Part shown: in pieces, positions 8,777 to 16,353 of the stretch
How the letters are laid out: each line of letters starts with the position of its first letter
How positions within the stretch are numbered: position 1 is the first letter of the stretch
Assembly (NCBI GenBank): GCA_033283175.1
Contig: JAWMQM010000001.1
Span: 930,001 to 994,000 of the forward strand
From: Pseudomaricurvus sp033283175
GTDB lineage: Bacteria > Pseudomonadota > Gammaproteobacteria > Pseudomonadales > Cellvibrionaceae
Reading direction: 5' to 3'
DNA length: 64,000 nt
Made by a program: the position numbers and the translations under genes
The notes under the pieces: model-generated
What the model was told of the DNA's origin: nothing
The model's input: the letters and a program-made list of their open reading frames with translations, nothing else
The model's database searches: none

Positions 8777-8914
8777 TTACTTCTGCGGGATACCCTGATG
8801 CAGAGCGGATGGCGCCTGAGCCTCGCCGGCAAAGGCTTCTTGCAGGTCCAGACTGGTCACTAATACACCCAAGGTAAAGATTGCCGCGGCAATCGTTAGA
8901 ACGTCAAATTTCAT
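8777..8914 (-). CDS. Putative small membrane protein, 45 aa
   Basis: A short minus-strand ORF, starting MKFDVLTIAAAIFTLG and ending HQGIPQK. Residues about 5-20 form one hydrophobic segment that could be a membrane anchor or an uncleaved signal; the rest is mildly polar. The start is backed by GGAG five bases upstream of the ATG. It stands alone, facing away from ilvA, with an AT-rich upstream region (about 8930-9060) that could hold its promoter. Function unknown. Comparison with related genomes would decide whether it is translated. Confidence 0.45.
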   Translation of the reverse strand: MKFDVLTIAAAIFTLGVLVTSLDLQEAFAGEAQAPSALHQGIPQK

Positions 8915-9340
8915 CTGTACTCCTGGCCCCCAAATTTCTTGTTGTTGTTATTGTGTTAAAGCTGATTATTTACCGCAGATCGACAGAGCAAACTTTATAC
9001 CCATTCTGCAAAGTTGACCTAAGTGGCAAACAACTAAAGGTTCTTAGTGCCATTTAAATTCCGGTACGAATCTTATGCAACCGCAATTATCCGGCATGAG
9101 AACTATCTCACAGACCATGTAAGTACCAACTTACATTTTTACAAGCCCTGCAGGGCGGGCATCCCCCATCACACCACCCGGCCAGCGGCTGTCACCGAAA
9201 GCAACAAAGTGTCACCGTGCACAATTTTGGGGAGCCAGTCTGGCAGGCGCCCCGCCATTGTGCAAATTTTGGCCACCTGTTGCCACGGGCGCCATGTAAC
9301 CAGAAGGGGGTAACAGAGAGGTTGGGCCGGAGAAACCCGG
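8915..9340. other. AT-rich intergenic region upstream of the small ORF
   Basis: About 430 bp without a convincing gene. The part from 8930 to 9150 is AT-rich compared with the rest of the window. A minus-strand TATAAA at about 8996-9001 is a possible -10 for the small ORF, but no good -35 pairs with it. A frame from 9047 to 9313 on the plus strand has no binding site and an unlikely composition. Confidence 0.35.
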
Positions 9341-9365
9341 CCCGGGGTTGGGCTCCCAACCCGGG
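9322..9365 (-). terminator. Tandem GC-rich hairpins after ilvA
   Basis: Directly beyond the ilvA stop are two strong hairpins: CCCGGGGTTGGG/CCCAACCCGGG (9341-9365, with one bulged base) and GGGCCGG/CCGGCCC (about 9324-9343). Neither has a clear U-tract on the minus strand, so intrinsic termination is plausible but not textbook. Confidence 0.4.
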
Positions 9366-9367
9366 CA

Positions 9368-10882
9368 TCAGCCCAGGAAGAACTGATAGGCCTCGTTGTC
9401 GGTCTCGTCCCAGTAACCGTAACCCAGCTCGTCCAGGCAGGCGTTGACCTCGCGCACCTCTTTGGCAGGAACCTGCATACCCACCAGTACACGACCGTAA
9501 GCCGCGCCGTGATTGCGGTAGTGGAACATGGAGATATTCCAGCGACCTGCCAGCTGGTTGAGGAAGTTCATCAGCGCACCGGGACGCTCGGGAAACTCGA
9601 AACGGTAGACCCGCTCATTTGTCACCTGTGGCGCGTGGCCGCCGACCATATGACGGATGTGCAGCTTGGCCATCTCGTTCTCAGTCATATCCACCACTTC
9701 GTAACCCTTATCCCTCAGCTCACTCACCAGCACCCGGCGATCATTGCCATCGCCGGCCACCTGCACACCGACAAAGATGCGCGCGTCGCGGTCATCGGCG
9801 TAGCGGTAGTTGAACTCGGTGATGTTGCGCTTGCCGAGATCTTTGCAGAAGGTTTTGTAGGAGCCGGGCTTCTCCGGGATGGTGACTGCGAGAATGGCCT
9901 CCCGCTGCTCACCGATTTCGGTGCGCTCGGAGATGTAACGCAGGCGATCAAAATTGGTGTTGGCGCCACTGGCAATTGCCACCAGCGTCTGCCCTTCCAC
10001 ACCCTGTTCGGCCACGTATTTTTTCAGGCCGGCGAGCGAAAGTGCCCCGGCTGGCTCGGTAATGGCCCGGGTATCTTCAAAAATATCCTTGATGGCGGCA
10101 CAGATCTCATCGGTGCTGGCGGTGATCACACCGTCCACCGTCTCCTTCAGCACGCGATAGGTCTCTTTGCCAATCTGCGCCACAGCCACGCCATCGGCGA
10201 AGATGCCCACCTGTGGCAGCACCACCCGGCGCTTCTTGTCCAGCGCCGCCTTCAGGCAGGCCGCATCCTCAGGCTCAACCGCAAACACCTTGGTTTGCGG
10301 GCGCACGTATTTCACATAGGCGGCGATACCGGCACAGAGGCCACCGCCACCCACGGGCACAAAGATGGCGTCGATGTGGGCGGGATACTGGCGCAGGATC
10401 TCCAGTGCCACGGTGCCCTGCCCGGCGATCACGTCCGGATCGTCGTAGGGATGAATGTAGGTAAGGCCTTTCTCCTCCACCAGCTTCTGGGCCTGGCGGG
10501 AGGCCTCGTCAAAGGTATCGCCGTGCAACACCACACGGGCACCGCGGGCCTTGACCGCATCCACTTTAATCGCCGGGGTCGTGCGGGGCATGACGATGGT
10601 GGCCTTCACCCCCATCTTCGCCGCCGACAGTGCCAGGCCCTGGGCGTGGTTGCCGGCAGAGGCCGCAATCACCCCCTGCTTGAGCTGCTCATCAGTCAGT
10701 TGCCGCAACTTGTTGTAGGCGCCGCGAATCTTGAAGGAGAAGACCGGCTGCAGATCTTCACGCTTGAGCAACACCTGATTGTTGAGTCGGGTCGACATCA
10801 GGCGGGCGGAATCCAGTGGCGTCTCTATTGCCACATCGTAGATGCGGGCATCGAGAATACGCTTGATGTATGACTGAGGCAT
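9368..10882 (-). CDS. ilvA: Threonine ammonia-lyase, biosynthetic
   Basis: With the start at 10882 the protein has 504 residues, the usual length of biosynthetic IlvA. It deaminates L-threonine to 2-oxobutanoate, the first step of isoleucine synthesis. The PLP lysine is in VFSFKIRGAYNKL (around residue 55), and the phosphate-binding glycine loop is VPVGGGGLCAG. The C-terminal third holds two ACT-like regulatory domains (starting near LAVTIPEKPGSYKTF and VYRFEFPERPGALMNF), which allow isoleucine feedback. GGGGAG lies just before the chosen ATG; an in-frame extension to 10954 would add 24 residues not typical of the family. It is divergent from rpiA. Confidence 0.96.
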   Translation of the reverse strand: MPQSYIKRILDARIYDVAIETPLDSARLMSTRLNNQVLLKREDLQPVFSFKIRGAYNKLRQLTDEQLKQGVIAASAGNHAQGLALSAAKMGVKATIVMPRTTPAIKVDAVKARGARVVLHGDTFDEASRQAQKLVEEKGLTYIHPYDDPDVIAGQGTVALEILRQYPAHIDAIFVPVGGGGLCAGIAAYVKYVRPQTKVFAVEPEDAACLKAALDKKRRVVLPQVGIFADGVAVAQIGKETYRVLKETVDGVITASTDEICAAIKDIFEDTRAITEPAGALSLAGLKKYVAEQGVEGQTLVAIASGANTNFDRLRYISERTEIGEQREAILAVTIPEKPGSYKTFCKDLGKRNITEFNYRYADDRDARIFVGVQVAGDGNDRRVLVSELRDKGYEVVDMTENEMAKLHIRHMVGGHAPQVTNERVYRFEFPERPGALMNFLNQLAGRWNISMFHYRNHGAAYGRVLVGMQVPAKEVREVNACLDELGYGYWDETDNEAYQFFLG

Positions 10883-10984
10883 GAGCTCCCCGTGCTGTGC
10901 AGGATGCGGAAAAGCCGCCATGGTAAAGCATTGCCCGGAAGCTGTTAACAACAATCACGGCTATCGGCGAGCGGACAGGCCCAC

Positions 10985-10990
10985 TATAAT
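10985..10990 (+). promoter_or_regulatory. Probable -10 box of rpiA
   Basis: A perfect TATAAT 51 bp before the rpiA ATG in the 159-bp divergent ilvA-rpiA gap. The hexamer 17 bp upstream (TATCGG) is a poor -35, so this is a moderate call. Confidence 0.45.
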
Positions 10991-11041
10991 AGCGGCCTTT
11001 CCCCAGCCCCCACCCCACTCAGTAGAACACAGGCTACCACC

Positions 11042-11716
11042 ATGACCCAGGACGAACTGAAAAAGGCCGTTGCCAAGGCCGCCGTTGATTACATTCAGCC
11101 CAAACTGGAAAGGGACAGCATCGTTGGTGTCGGCACCGGCTCCACCGCCAATTTCTTCATTGATTACCTGGCGGATATCAAGGGGCAGTTTGACGGCGCC
11201 GTGGCCAGCTCCGAGGCCTCTGCCGATCGCCTGCGCTCACACGGGATCCCGGTTTACGACCTCAACAGCGCCGACAGTCTGGTGGTGTACGTGGACGGTG
11301 CCGACGAAACCAATCCGGCACTGGAGCTGATCAAGGGTGGCGGCGCCGCACTGACCCGCGAAAAGATTGTCGCCGCCGTGGCGGATGAGTTTGTCTGTAT
11401 CGCCGACGGCAGCAAGTGGGTGGAGACCCTCGGCGCCTTCCCGCTGCCGGTGGAGGTGATTCCCATGGCCCGCTCCCATGTGGCCCGCGAACTGGTGAAG
11501 CTGGGCGGTGACCCGGTCTATCGGCAGGGCTGCGTCACCGACAATGGCAACGTTATCCTCGACGTATACAACATGAACATTACCGACCCGGTCGCCACCG
11601 AAGCGGCCATCAACCAGATCGTCGGTGTGGTCACCAATGGCCTGTTTGCCGCCCGCCCGGCAGACGTGCTGCTGCTGGGACGGGAGAGCGGTGTGGAGAC
11701 CATTACCCGCGGCTGA
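11042..11716 (+). CDS. rpiA: Ribose-5-phosphate isomerase A
   Basis: The 224-residue protein has the standard RpiA length and interconverts ribose 5-phosphate and ribulose 5-phosphate. Signatures are GVGTGSTANFFID near residue 30, SSEASADRLRSHGIPVYDLN, the catalytic YVDGADETN with the key Asp and Glu near residue 85, and LIKGGGAALTREKIV. The neighbouring divergent ilvA is a common arrangement in gammaproteobacteria. Downstream lies a long tandem repeat array rather than a gene. Confidence 0.97.
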   Translation: MTQDELKKAVAKAAVDYIQPKLERDSIVGVGTGSTANFFIDYLADIKGQFDGAVASSEASADRLRSHGIPVYDLNSADSLVVYVDGADETNPALELIKGGGAALTREKIVAAVADEFVCIADGSKWVETLGAFPLPVEVIPMARSHVARELVKLGGDPVYRQGCVTDNGNVILDVYNMNITDPVATEAAINQIVGVVTNGLFAARPADVLLLGRESGVETITRG

Positions 11717-11754
11717 TCCCTGCCCTTTCCATCCCTCTCCTACGGGGCAGCATC

Positions 11755-12454
11755 ATATTGTAGGAGCGCAGTGGCCCAGACCATCCTCTCTTCCTGCGGT
11801 GCAGGAATTCACCTTATCCTCTGCGCGGTGGGTGCTCGTCAAAAGATCGCCCGCGGGAGCGGGCTCCTACCAGGCAGCGCCATATTGTAGGAGCGCAGTC
11901 CCCTGCGCGATGGGTGCTCGTTAAAAAATCGCCTGCGGGAGCGGGCTCCTACGGGGCAGTGCCATATTGTAGGAGCGCAGTGGCCCAGACCATCCTCTCT
12001 TCCTGCGGTGCAGGAATTCACCTTATCCTCTGCGCGATGGGTGCTCGTTAAAAGATCGCCCGCGGGAGCGGGCTCCTGCGGGGCAGTGCCATATTGCAGG
12101 AGCGCAGTGGCCCAGACCATCCTCTCTTCCTGCGGTGCAGGAATTCACCTTATCCTCTGCGCGATGGATGCTCGTTAAAAGATCGCCCGCGGGAGCGGGC
12201 TCCTACGGGGCAGCGTCATATTGTAGGAGCGCAGTGGCCCAGACCATCCTCTCTTCCTGCGGTGCAGGAATTCACCTTATCCTCTGCGCGATGGCTGCTC
12301 GTTAAAAGATCCCCGCGGGAGCGGGCTCCTGCGGGGCAGCGCCATATTGCAGGAGCGCAGTGGCCCAGACCATCCTCTCTTCCTGCGGTGCAGGAATTCA
12401 CCTTATCCTCTGCGCGATGGGTGCTCGTTAAAAAATCGCCCGCGGGAGCGGGCT
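11755..12454 (+). repeat. Tandem array of 127-bp palindromic repeats (5 full, 1 lacking the hairpin module)
   Basis: Between the convergent rpiA and FAH-family genes lies an array with a 126-127 bp period. The shared GTGGCCCAGACC block begins at 11771, 11980, 12107, 12234 and 12360. The 209-bp first interval hides a short 82-bp unit that lacks 45 bp containing the hairpin module. Each full unit has outer GTAGGAGC and GCTCCTAC arms, a GCCCGCGGGAGCGGGC palindrome and a TTCCTGC-GGT-GCAGGAA hairpin (11791, 12000, 12127, 12254 and 12380). Spacers are not unique and the repeats are too long for CRISPR. The organisation recalls REP/BIME clusters. Confidence 0.9.
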
Positions 12455-12491
12455 TATATAGAGGGGCGGCTATAGAGGGACAGCGACAGCG

Positions 12492-13166
12492 TCATAGCAC
12501 CGCAGTACTCACCTGCAAGCGGTCAGCCAGGTGCGCCAGCAGCTGGTCGCCGCTGGTCAGGGGACCTACGCCAGCCGGGGTGCCGGTCATCACCACATCC
12601 CCCGGCTGCAGGGAAAAGAACTCTACTATATGACGCAGCAGTGCCGGCACCGGGGTCAGCATCTGCGAGGAGTTGCCCCGCTGCTGCAGCTGGCCATTGC
12701 GCTGCAGCTCCAGCGCCACACTGCCCCACTCCAGGCCGCTGCAATCCACGAACTCCGACAGCGGGCAGGCACCATCAAACGCCTTGGCCTTCTCCCAGGG
12801 GTGCCCGGCCTCTTTCAGCCGGTTCTGCAGATCCCGCAGGGTCAGGTCGAAACCGATACCCACGCCGGCGATCCCGGCCAGCAGGGTCTCCTCTGCATCA
12901 CCCTGCCGCAGCGGCTTGCCGATCAGCAGCGCCATCTCTGTTTCCACATGCACACTGCCCTTGCCCTGCGGCAGCCGCAGCGGCTGGCGCAGGCAGGTCA
13001 TGGCGCTGGCGGGCTTGAGAAACAGCAGCGGCTCCGCTGGCACCGGGTTGTTGAGCTCGCGGGCGTGATCGGCGTAGTTGCGCCCGATGCACACCACCTT
13101 ACCCGGCGCCCAGGGGGCTGGCTCCAGTTCTCCGGCGGGGTTACGCAGCAGGTGCTGATAGGGCAT
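12492..13166 (-). CDS. Fumarylacetoacetate hydrolase family protein
   Basis: A 224-residue single-domain member of the FAH family (YcgM-like), enzymes that hydrolyse or decarboxylate acylpyruvate-type substrates. CIGRNYADHARELNN, VHVETEMALLIG (with the Glu-x-Glu metal ligands) and GDVVMTGTPAGVGPL are present in the expected order. AGGAG lies nine bases before the ATG. Similar proteins act as acylpyruvases or oxaloacetate decarboxylases; the substrate cannot be assigned here. The gene is divergent from serA and runs towards the repeat array. Confidence 0.9.
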   Translation of the reverse strand: MPYQHLLRNPAGELEPAPWAPGKVVCIGRNYADHARELNNPVPAEPLLFLKPASAMTCLRQPLRLPQGKGSVHVETEMALLIGKPLRQGDAEETLLAGIAGVGIGFDLTLRDLQNRLKEAGHPWEKAKAFDGACPLSEFVDCSGLEWGSVALELQRNGQLQQRGNSSQMLTPVPALLRHIVEFFSLQPGDVVMTGTPAGVGPLTSGDQLLAHLADRLQVSTAVL

Positions 13167-13354
13167 GGGGGGCGTCTCCTGAGTGGTGTTGGCGGTGCGA
13201 CTTCGGCATGACTGTTTTTGACCATAAAGGCGGGTGAATTAGGACTAAACTCCGCCGCGGCCTATGGTATCATAGCGCGCTTTCTCCCCCGGCCCCCGGG
13301 CCCTGCAGGTCACCCCCTGCAACGACAACACGTTATCGAGGTGCGAATCTTCCC

Positions 13355-14584
13355 ATGGCCAAAACGTCACTGGATAAAGACAAAATCCGCTTTCTGCTGC
13401 TGGAGGGCGTGCATCAGTCCGCCGTCGATACGCTGGCAGCGTCTGGCTACACCAATGTGGAGTATCTGAAAACCGCTCTGCCGGAAGAGGAGTTGATCGA
13501 GAAGATCAAGGATGCCCACTTTGTCGGTATCCGCTCCCGCACCCAGCTGACCCGCGCCGTGTTTGAAAACGCTTCCAAGCTGATTGCCGTGGGCTGTTTC
13601 TGCATCGGCACCAACCAGGTGGACCTGCAGGCCGCCCAGGAGTACGGCGTCGCTGTCTTTAACGCGCCTTACTCCAACACCCGCTCGGTGGCCGAGCTGG
13701 TGCTGGCGCAAGCCATCCTGCTGCTGCGCGGTATCCCCGAGAAAAACGCCGTGTGTCACCGCGGCGGCTGGCTCAAGTCCGCCAGCGGCTCTTTCGAAAG
13801 CCGGGGTAAAACGCTGGGCATCGTTGGCTATGGCTCCATCGGCACCCAGGTGAGCGTACTGGCAGAATCTCTGGGCATGAACGTGCTGTTTTTCGACGTG
13901 GTTACCAAGCTGCCGCTGGGTAACGCCGCTCAGGTACGGGATATGGACGAGCTGCTGGCCAAAGCCGATGTAGTCTCCCTGCACGTGCCGGAGACTGCAG
14001 CCACCAAAGACATGATTGGCGCTGCTGAATTCAGCAAAATGAAGAAGGGCGCGATCTTTATGAACGCCGCCCGCGGCACCGTGGTGGATATTGACGCCCT
14101 CGCCGCCGCGCTGGAGTCCGGTCACCTGGCCGGTGCCGCCATCGACGTCTTCCCGGTAGAGCCGCGCGGTAACGACGAGGAATTTGTCTCGCCACTGCGC
14201 GCCTTCGACAACTGTATCCTGACACCGCACATCGGCGGTTCCACCATGGAAGCGCAGGAGAACATCGGCTTCGAAGTGGCGGAGAAACTGGTGAAGTACT
14301 CCGACAACGGCACCACCACCTCCTCCGTCAACCTGCCGGAAGTGGCCCTGCCTTCGCACCCCAATGCGCACCGCCTGCTGCACGTACACCAGAACGTGCC
14401 CGGCATACTCACCAAGATCAACCAGGTCTTCTCCGACAACAACATCAACATCGCCGCGCAGTACCTGCAGACCAACGAGAAGGTTGGCTATGTGGTGGTT
14501 GATATCGACGCGGAGTACAGCGATGTAGCGCAGAAACAACTGCGTGAAATCGAAGGCACCGTGCGCTGTCGCGTACTCTTCTGA
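13355..14584 (+). CDS. serA: D-3-phosphoglycerate dehydrogenase
   Basis: The 409-residue protein is the short SerA type with one C-terminal ACT domain, as in E. coli (410). It oxidises 3-phosphoglycerate to 3-phosphohydroxypyruvate in serine synthesis. The NAD-binding loop GIVGYGSIGTQV lies near residue 158, the catalytic Arg-Glu-His residues are in NAARGTVVD, FPVEPRG and LTPHIGGSTMEAQ, and the ACT domain starts near HVHQNVPGILTKIN (residue about 345), the serine-feedback site. The FAH-family gene is divergent. Confidence 0.97.
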   Translation: MAKTSLDKDKIRFLLLEGVHQSAVDTLAASGYTNVEYLKTALPEEELIEKIKDAHFVGIRSRTQLTRAVFENASKLIAVGCFCIGTNQVDLQAAQEYGVAVFNAPYSNTRSVAELVLAQAILLLRGIPEKNAVCHRGGWLKSASGSFESRGKTLGIVGYGSIGTQVSVLAESLGMNVLFFDVVTKLPLGNAAQVRDMDELLAKADVVSLHVPETAATKDMIGAAEFSKMKKGAIFMNAARGTVVDIDALAAALESGHLAGAAIDVFPVEPRGNDEEFVSPLRAFDNCILTPHIGGSTMEAQENIGFEVAEKLVKYSDNGTTTSSVNLPEVALPSHPNAHRLLHVHQNVPGILTKINQVFSDNNINIAAQYLQTNEKVGYVVVDIDAEYSDVAQKQLREIEGTVRCRVLF

Positions 14585-14637
14585 TCCACAGCTGTGGCGG
14601 CAGGCCAGTCCTGCCGCCGCGGCGACGCCCCACCGCC

Positions 14638-15426
14638 ATGACCACTTCCCCCTTGCTTGATATCCGCCACGTCAGCGTGTTCCGCGGTGATCATCAGGTA
14701 TTCGACGATCTCGACCTCACCATTGCCGAAGGCGAAAGCGTGGCCATTCTTGGCCCCAATGGCGCCGGCAAATCCACACTGCTGAAACTGCTCACCCGCG
14801 AACTCTACCCGGTGGTGCAAGACGGCAGTTATGTGAAGATCCACGGCAGCGAAACCGTCAACGTGCAACTGTTGCGGGAGCAGATTGGCTGGGTATCACA
14901 GGACTTCCAGAACAAATACCTGCCCATCACCACCGGTTTTGATGTGGTGCTGTCAGGGTTGCTGGGCACCATCGGCACACTGTACCAGCACGATGTCAGC
15001 GACCAGCAGCGCCAGCGCACCGAAGAGACCATGGCACAGCTGCAACTGCTGCACCTGCGCGACACCATGTTCCATCACCTCTCCACCGGCCAGCAGCGCC
15101 GCCTGTTGCTGGCACGCGCCCTGATCCACCGCCCGGCGGCGGTGATCTTTGACGAGCCCACCAGCGGCCTCGACCTGCAGGCCAGCTTCCGCCTGCTCAA
15201 TGACATGCAGCAGCTCACCGAGCAGGGTACCCAGCTGATTATTGCCACCCACCACTTGCATGAGATTGTGCCCGGTGTAGAGCGGGTGGTGTTTATTCGC
15301 GAAGGCGAGATTATCGCCGACGGCCACAAACACGACCTGCTCACCGATGCCGCCATCAGCGACCTCTACCAGACCCGGGCGCGTATTGTCTGCGCCGACG
15401 GTTTCTACCAGGCCCTGCCCGCCTGA
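14638..15426 (+). CDS. ABC transporter ATP-binding protein (orphan)
   Basis: A 262-residue ABC ATPase of the ModF/YlmA type. The Walker A is LGPNGAGKST (about residue 40), the signature is LSTGQQRR, the Walker B is AVIFDEPTSGLD and the switch His is in IIATHHLHEI. No permease or binding-protein gene lies nearby, so it is an orphan subunit or a cytoplasmic ATPase. It begins 53 bp after serA on the same strand and may be read through from it. Substrate unknown. Confidence 0.88.
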   Translation: MTTSPLLDIRHVSVFRGDHQVFDDLDLTIAEGESVAILGPNGAGKSTLLKLLTRELYPVVQDGSYVKIHGSETVNVQLLREQIGWVSQDFQNKYLPITTGFDVVLSGLLGTIGTLYQHDVSDQQRQRTEETMAQLQLLHLRDTMFHHLSTGQQRRLLLARALIHRPAAVIFDEPTSGLDLQASFRLLNDMQQLTEQGTQLIIATHHLHEIVPGVERVVFIREGEIIADGHKHDLLTDAAISDLYQTRARIVCADGFYQALPA

Positions 15427-15492
15427 GCTGAGCTACCCTTCGCTGTTTGAGAGCGGGTTTATCACCCCCGTCATGCGACAACCCTTCCGGCC

Positions 15493-16080
15493 TTAATCAA
15501 CGATGCGCTCGACCAGCCCCTTATCGTTGAAATAGACCACCATGGTGTTGAAACGGTTTTTCCAATAGGTCCACTGGTTGCCATCGGTACTCGGGGTGCG
15601 ATGAGCCGGGGGTCTTCCGGCGGCCAACAGAACACCCTTTTTGCTCATGCCAACCAGAATCTCACCCTTGCTGATACCCTGCTGATCCTTGCTGGAGAGA
15701 CGCTTGGCTTCCGCGGCATTGCAGCTCAGGGCGAAAGTTTCCGCCGCGGCGGTTTCAATAGGTACCCCGGTTGCCTTGTGGTAGAGGTATTGAAACTCCC
15801 TGCCGCTATCCAGCTCGGTAAACACCACCACTTTGCGATTGATCTCGGACACCTTCACCTTGGTACAGAGCGGCATGATGGCATCGGACTGCAGGTAATT
15901 CAGGGTGTACAACCTGCCCCTGATACGATCAGGACGAAGTACATGTTGGGTGTAGGCGATTTGCCCGACCATATCCTCACCAGTACTGCTGTCCTTGAGG
16001 TGGGTTGAACTGCAACCCATGAGTCCGATGAGGAAAAGAGAGAGCGGGATGGCGGCGGCAAAGCGAGAGAGACGCTGCAT
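15493..16080 (-). CDS. Putative lipoprotein with BamE/SmpA-like C-terminus
   Basis: The 195-residue product begins with a lipoprotein signal (hydrophobic residues 8-21, lipobox LMGC), so it should be lipidated at Cys23 and face the periplasm or outer membrane. The C-terminal segment GISKGEILVGMSKKGVLLAAG followed by WTYWKNRFNTMVVYF and a closing GLVERI resembles the BamE/SmpA fold (a small alpha-beta motif seen in many lipoproteins). AAGGATC precedes the ATG. It converges with the orphan ABC gene. The specific role is unknown. Confidence 0.75.
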   Translation of the reverse strand: MQRLSRFAAAIPLSLFLIGLMGCSSTHLKDSSTGEDMVGQIAYTQHVLRPDRIRGRLYTLNYLQSDAIMPLCTKVKVSEINRKVVVFTELDSGREFQYLYHKATGVPIETAAAETFALSCNAAEAKRLSSKDQQGISKGEILVGMSKKGVLLAAGRPPAHRTPSTDGNQWTYWKNRFNTMVVYFNDKGLVERIVD

Positions 16081-16353
16081 ATTGTGATCCTTGTGTGAGC
16101 ACTGATAAGTCCAATACCACCATTATCCGCAACACGGGCAGGGACTCAATAAGCCCGCCGGACAATTTCCGCTCAAATGATTGATTCAGGTCACGCCCCT
16201 GAACAGCCCGGATACCTGCTGCTGCCCGGGCAAAACCCAAAGCGTCTGTGCAGCAGACTGGCGATGCTTTCCCGTCGTCCTGCTGCCAAGGTCGCAAACC
16301 CGGCCAGCCAGAGTCTGATAGACTCGAACTGACTGCACCGGAGGACCAAGGCC

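Noticed and set aside
8512..8863. Frames on both strands between the 94-aa gene and the small ORF
   Set aside because: No binding sites and low-complexity composition; they overlap each other on opposite strands.
9047..9313. An 88-codon plus-strand frame downstream of ilvA
   Set aside because: No ribosome binding site, no hydrophobic or domain pattern, and it ends in the ilvA hairpins.
11755..12454. Possible CRISPR array
   Set aside because: The repeat period is 127 bp, there are no unique spacers and no cas genes; the units are palindromic intergenic repeats.
12094..12633. Open frames inside the 11.8-12.4 kb repeat array
   Set aside because: They simply repeat the array sequence in translation and run into the FAH gene on the opposite strand.
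13218..13273. Promoter of serA (TTGACC, TATCAT)
   Set aside because: Candidate hexamers exist but none pair at acceptable spacing.
13367..14539. A 390-codon frame antisense to serA
   Set aside because: Shadow frame; serA motifs are complete on the other strand.
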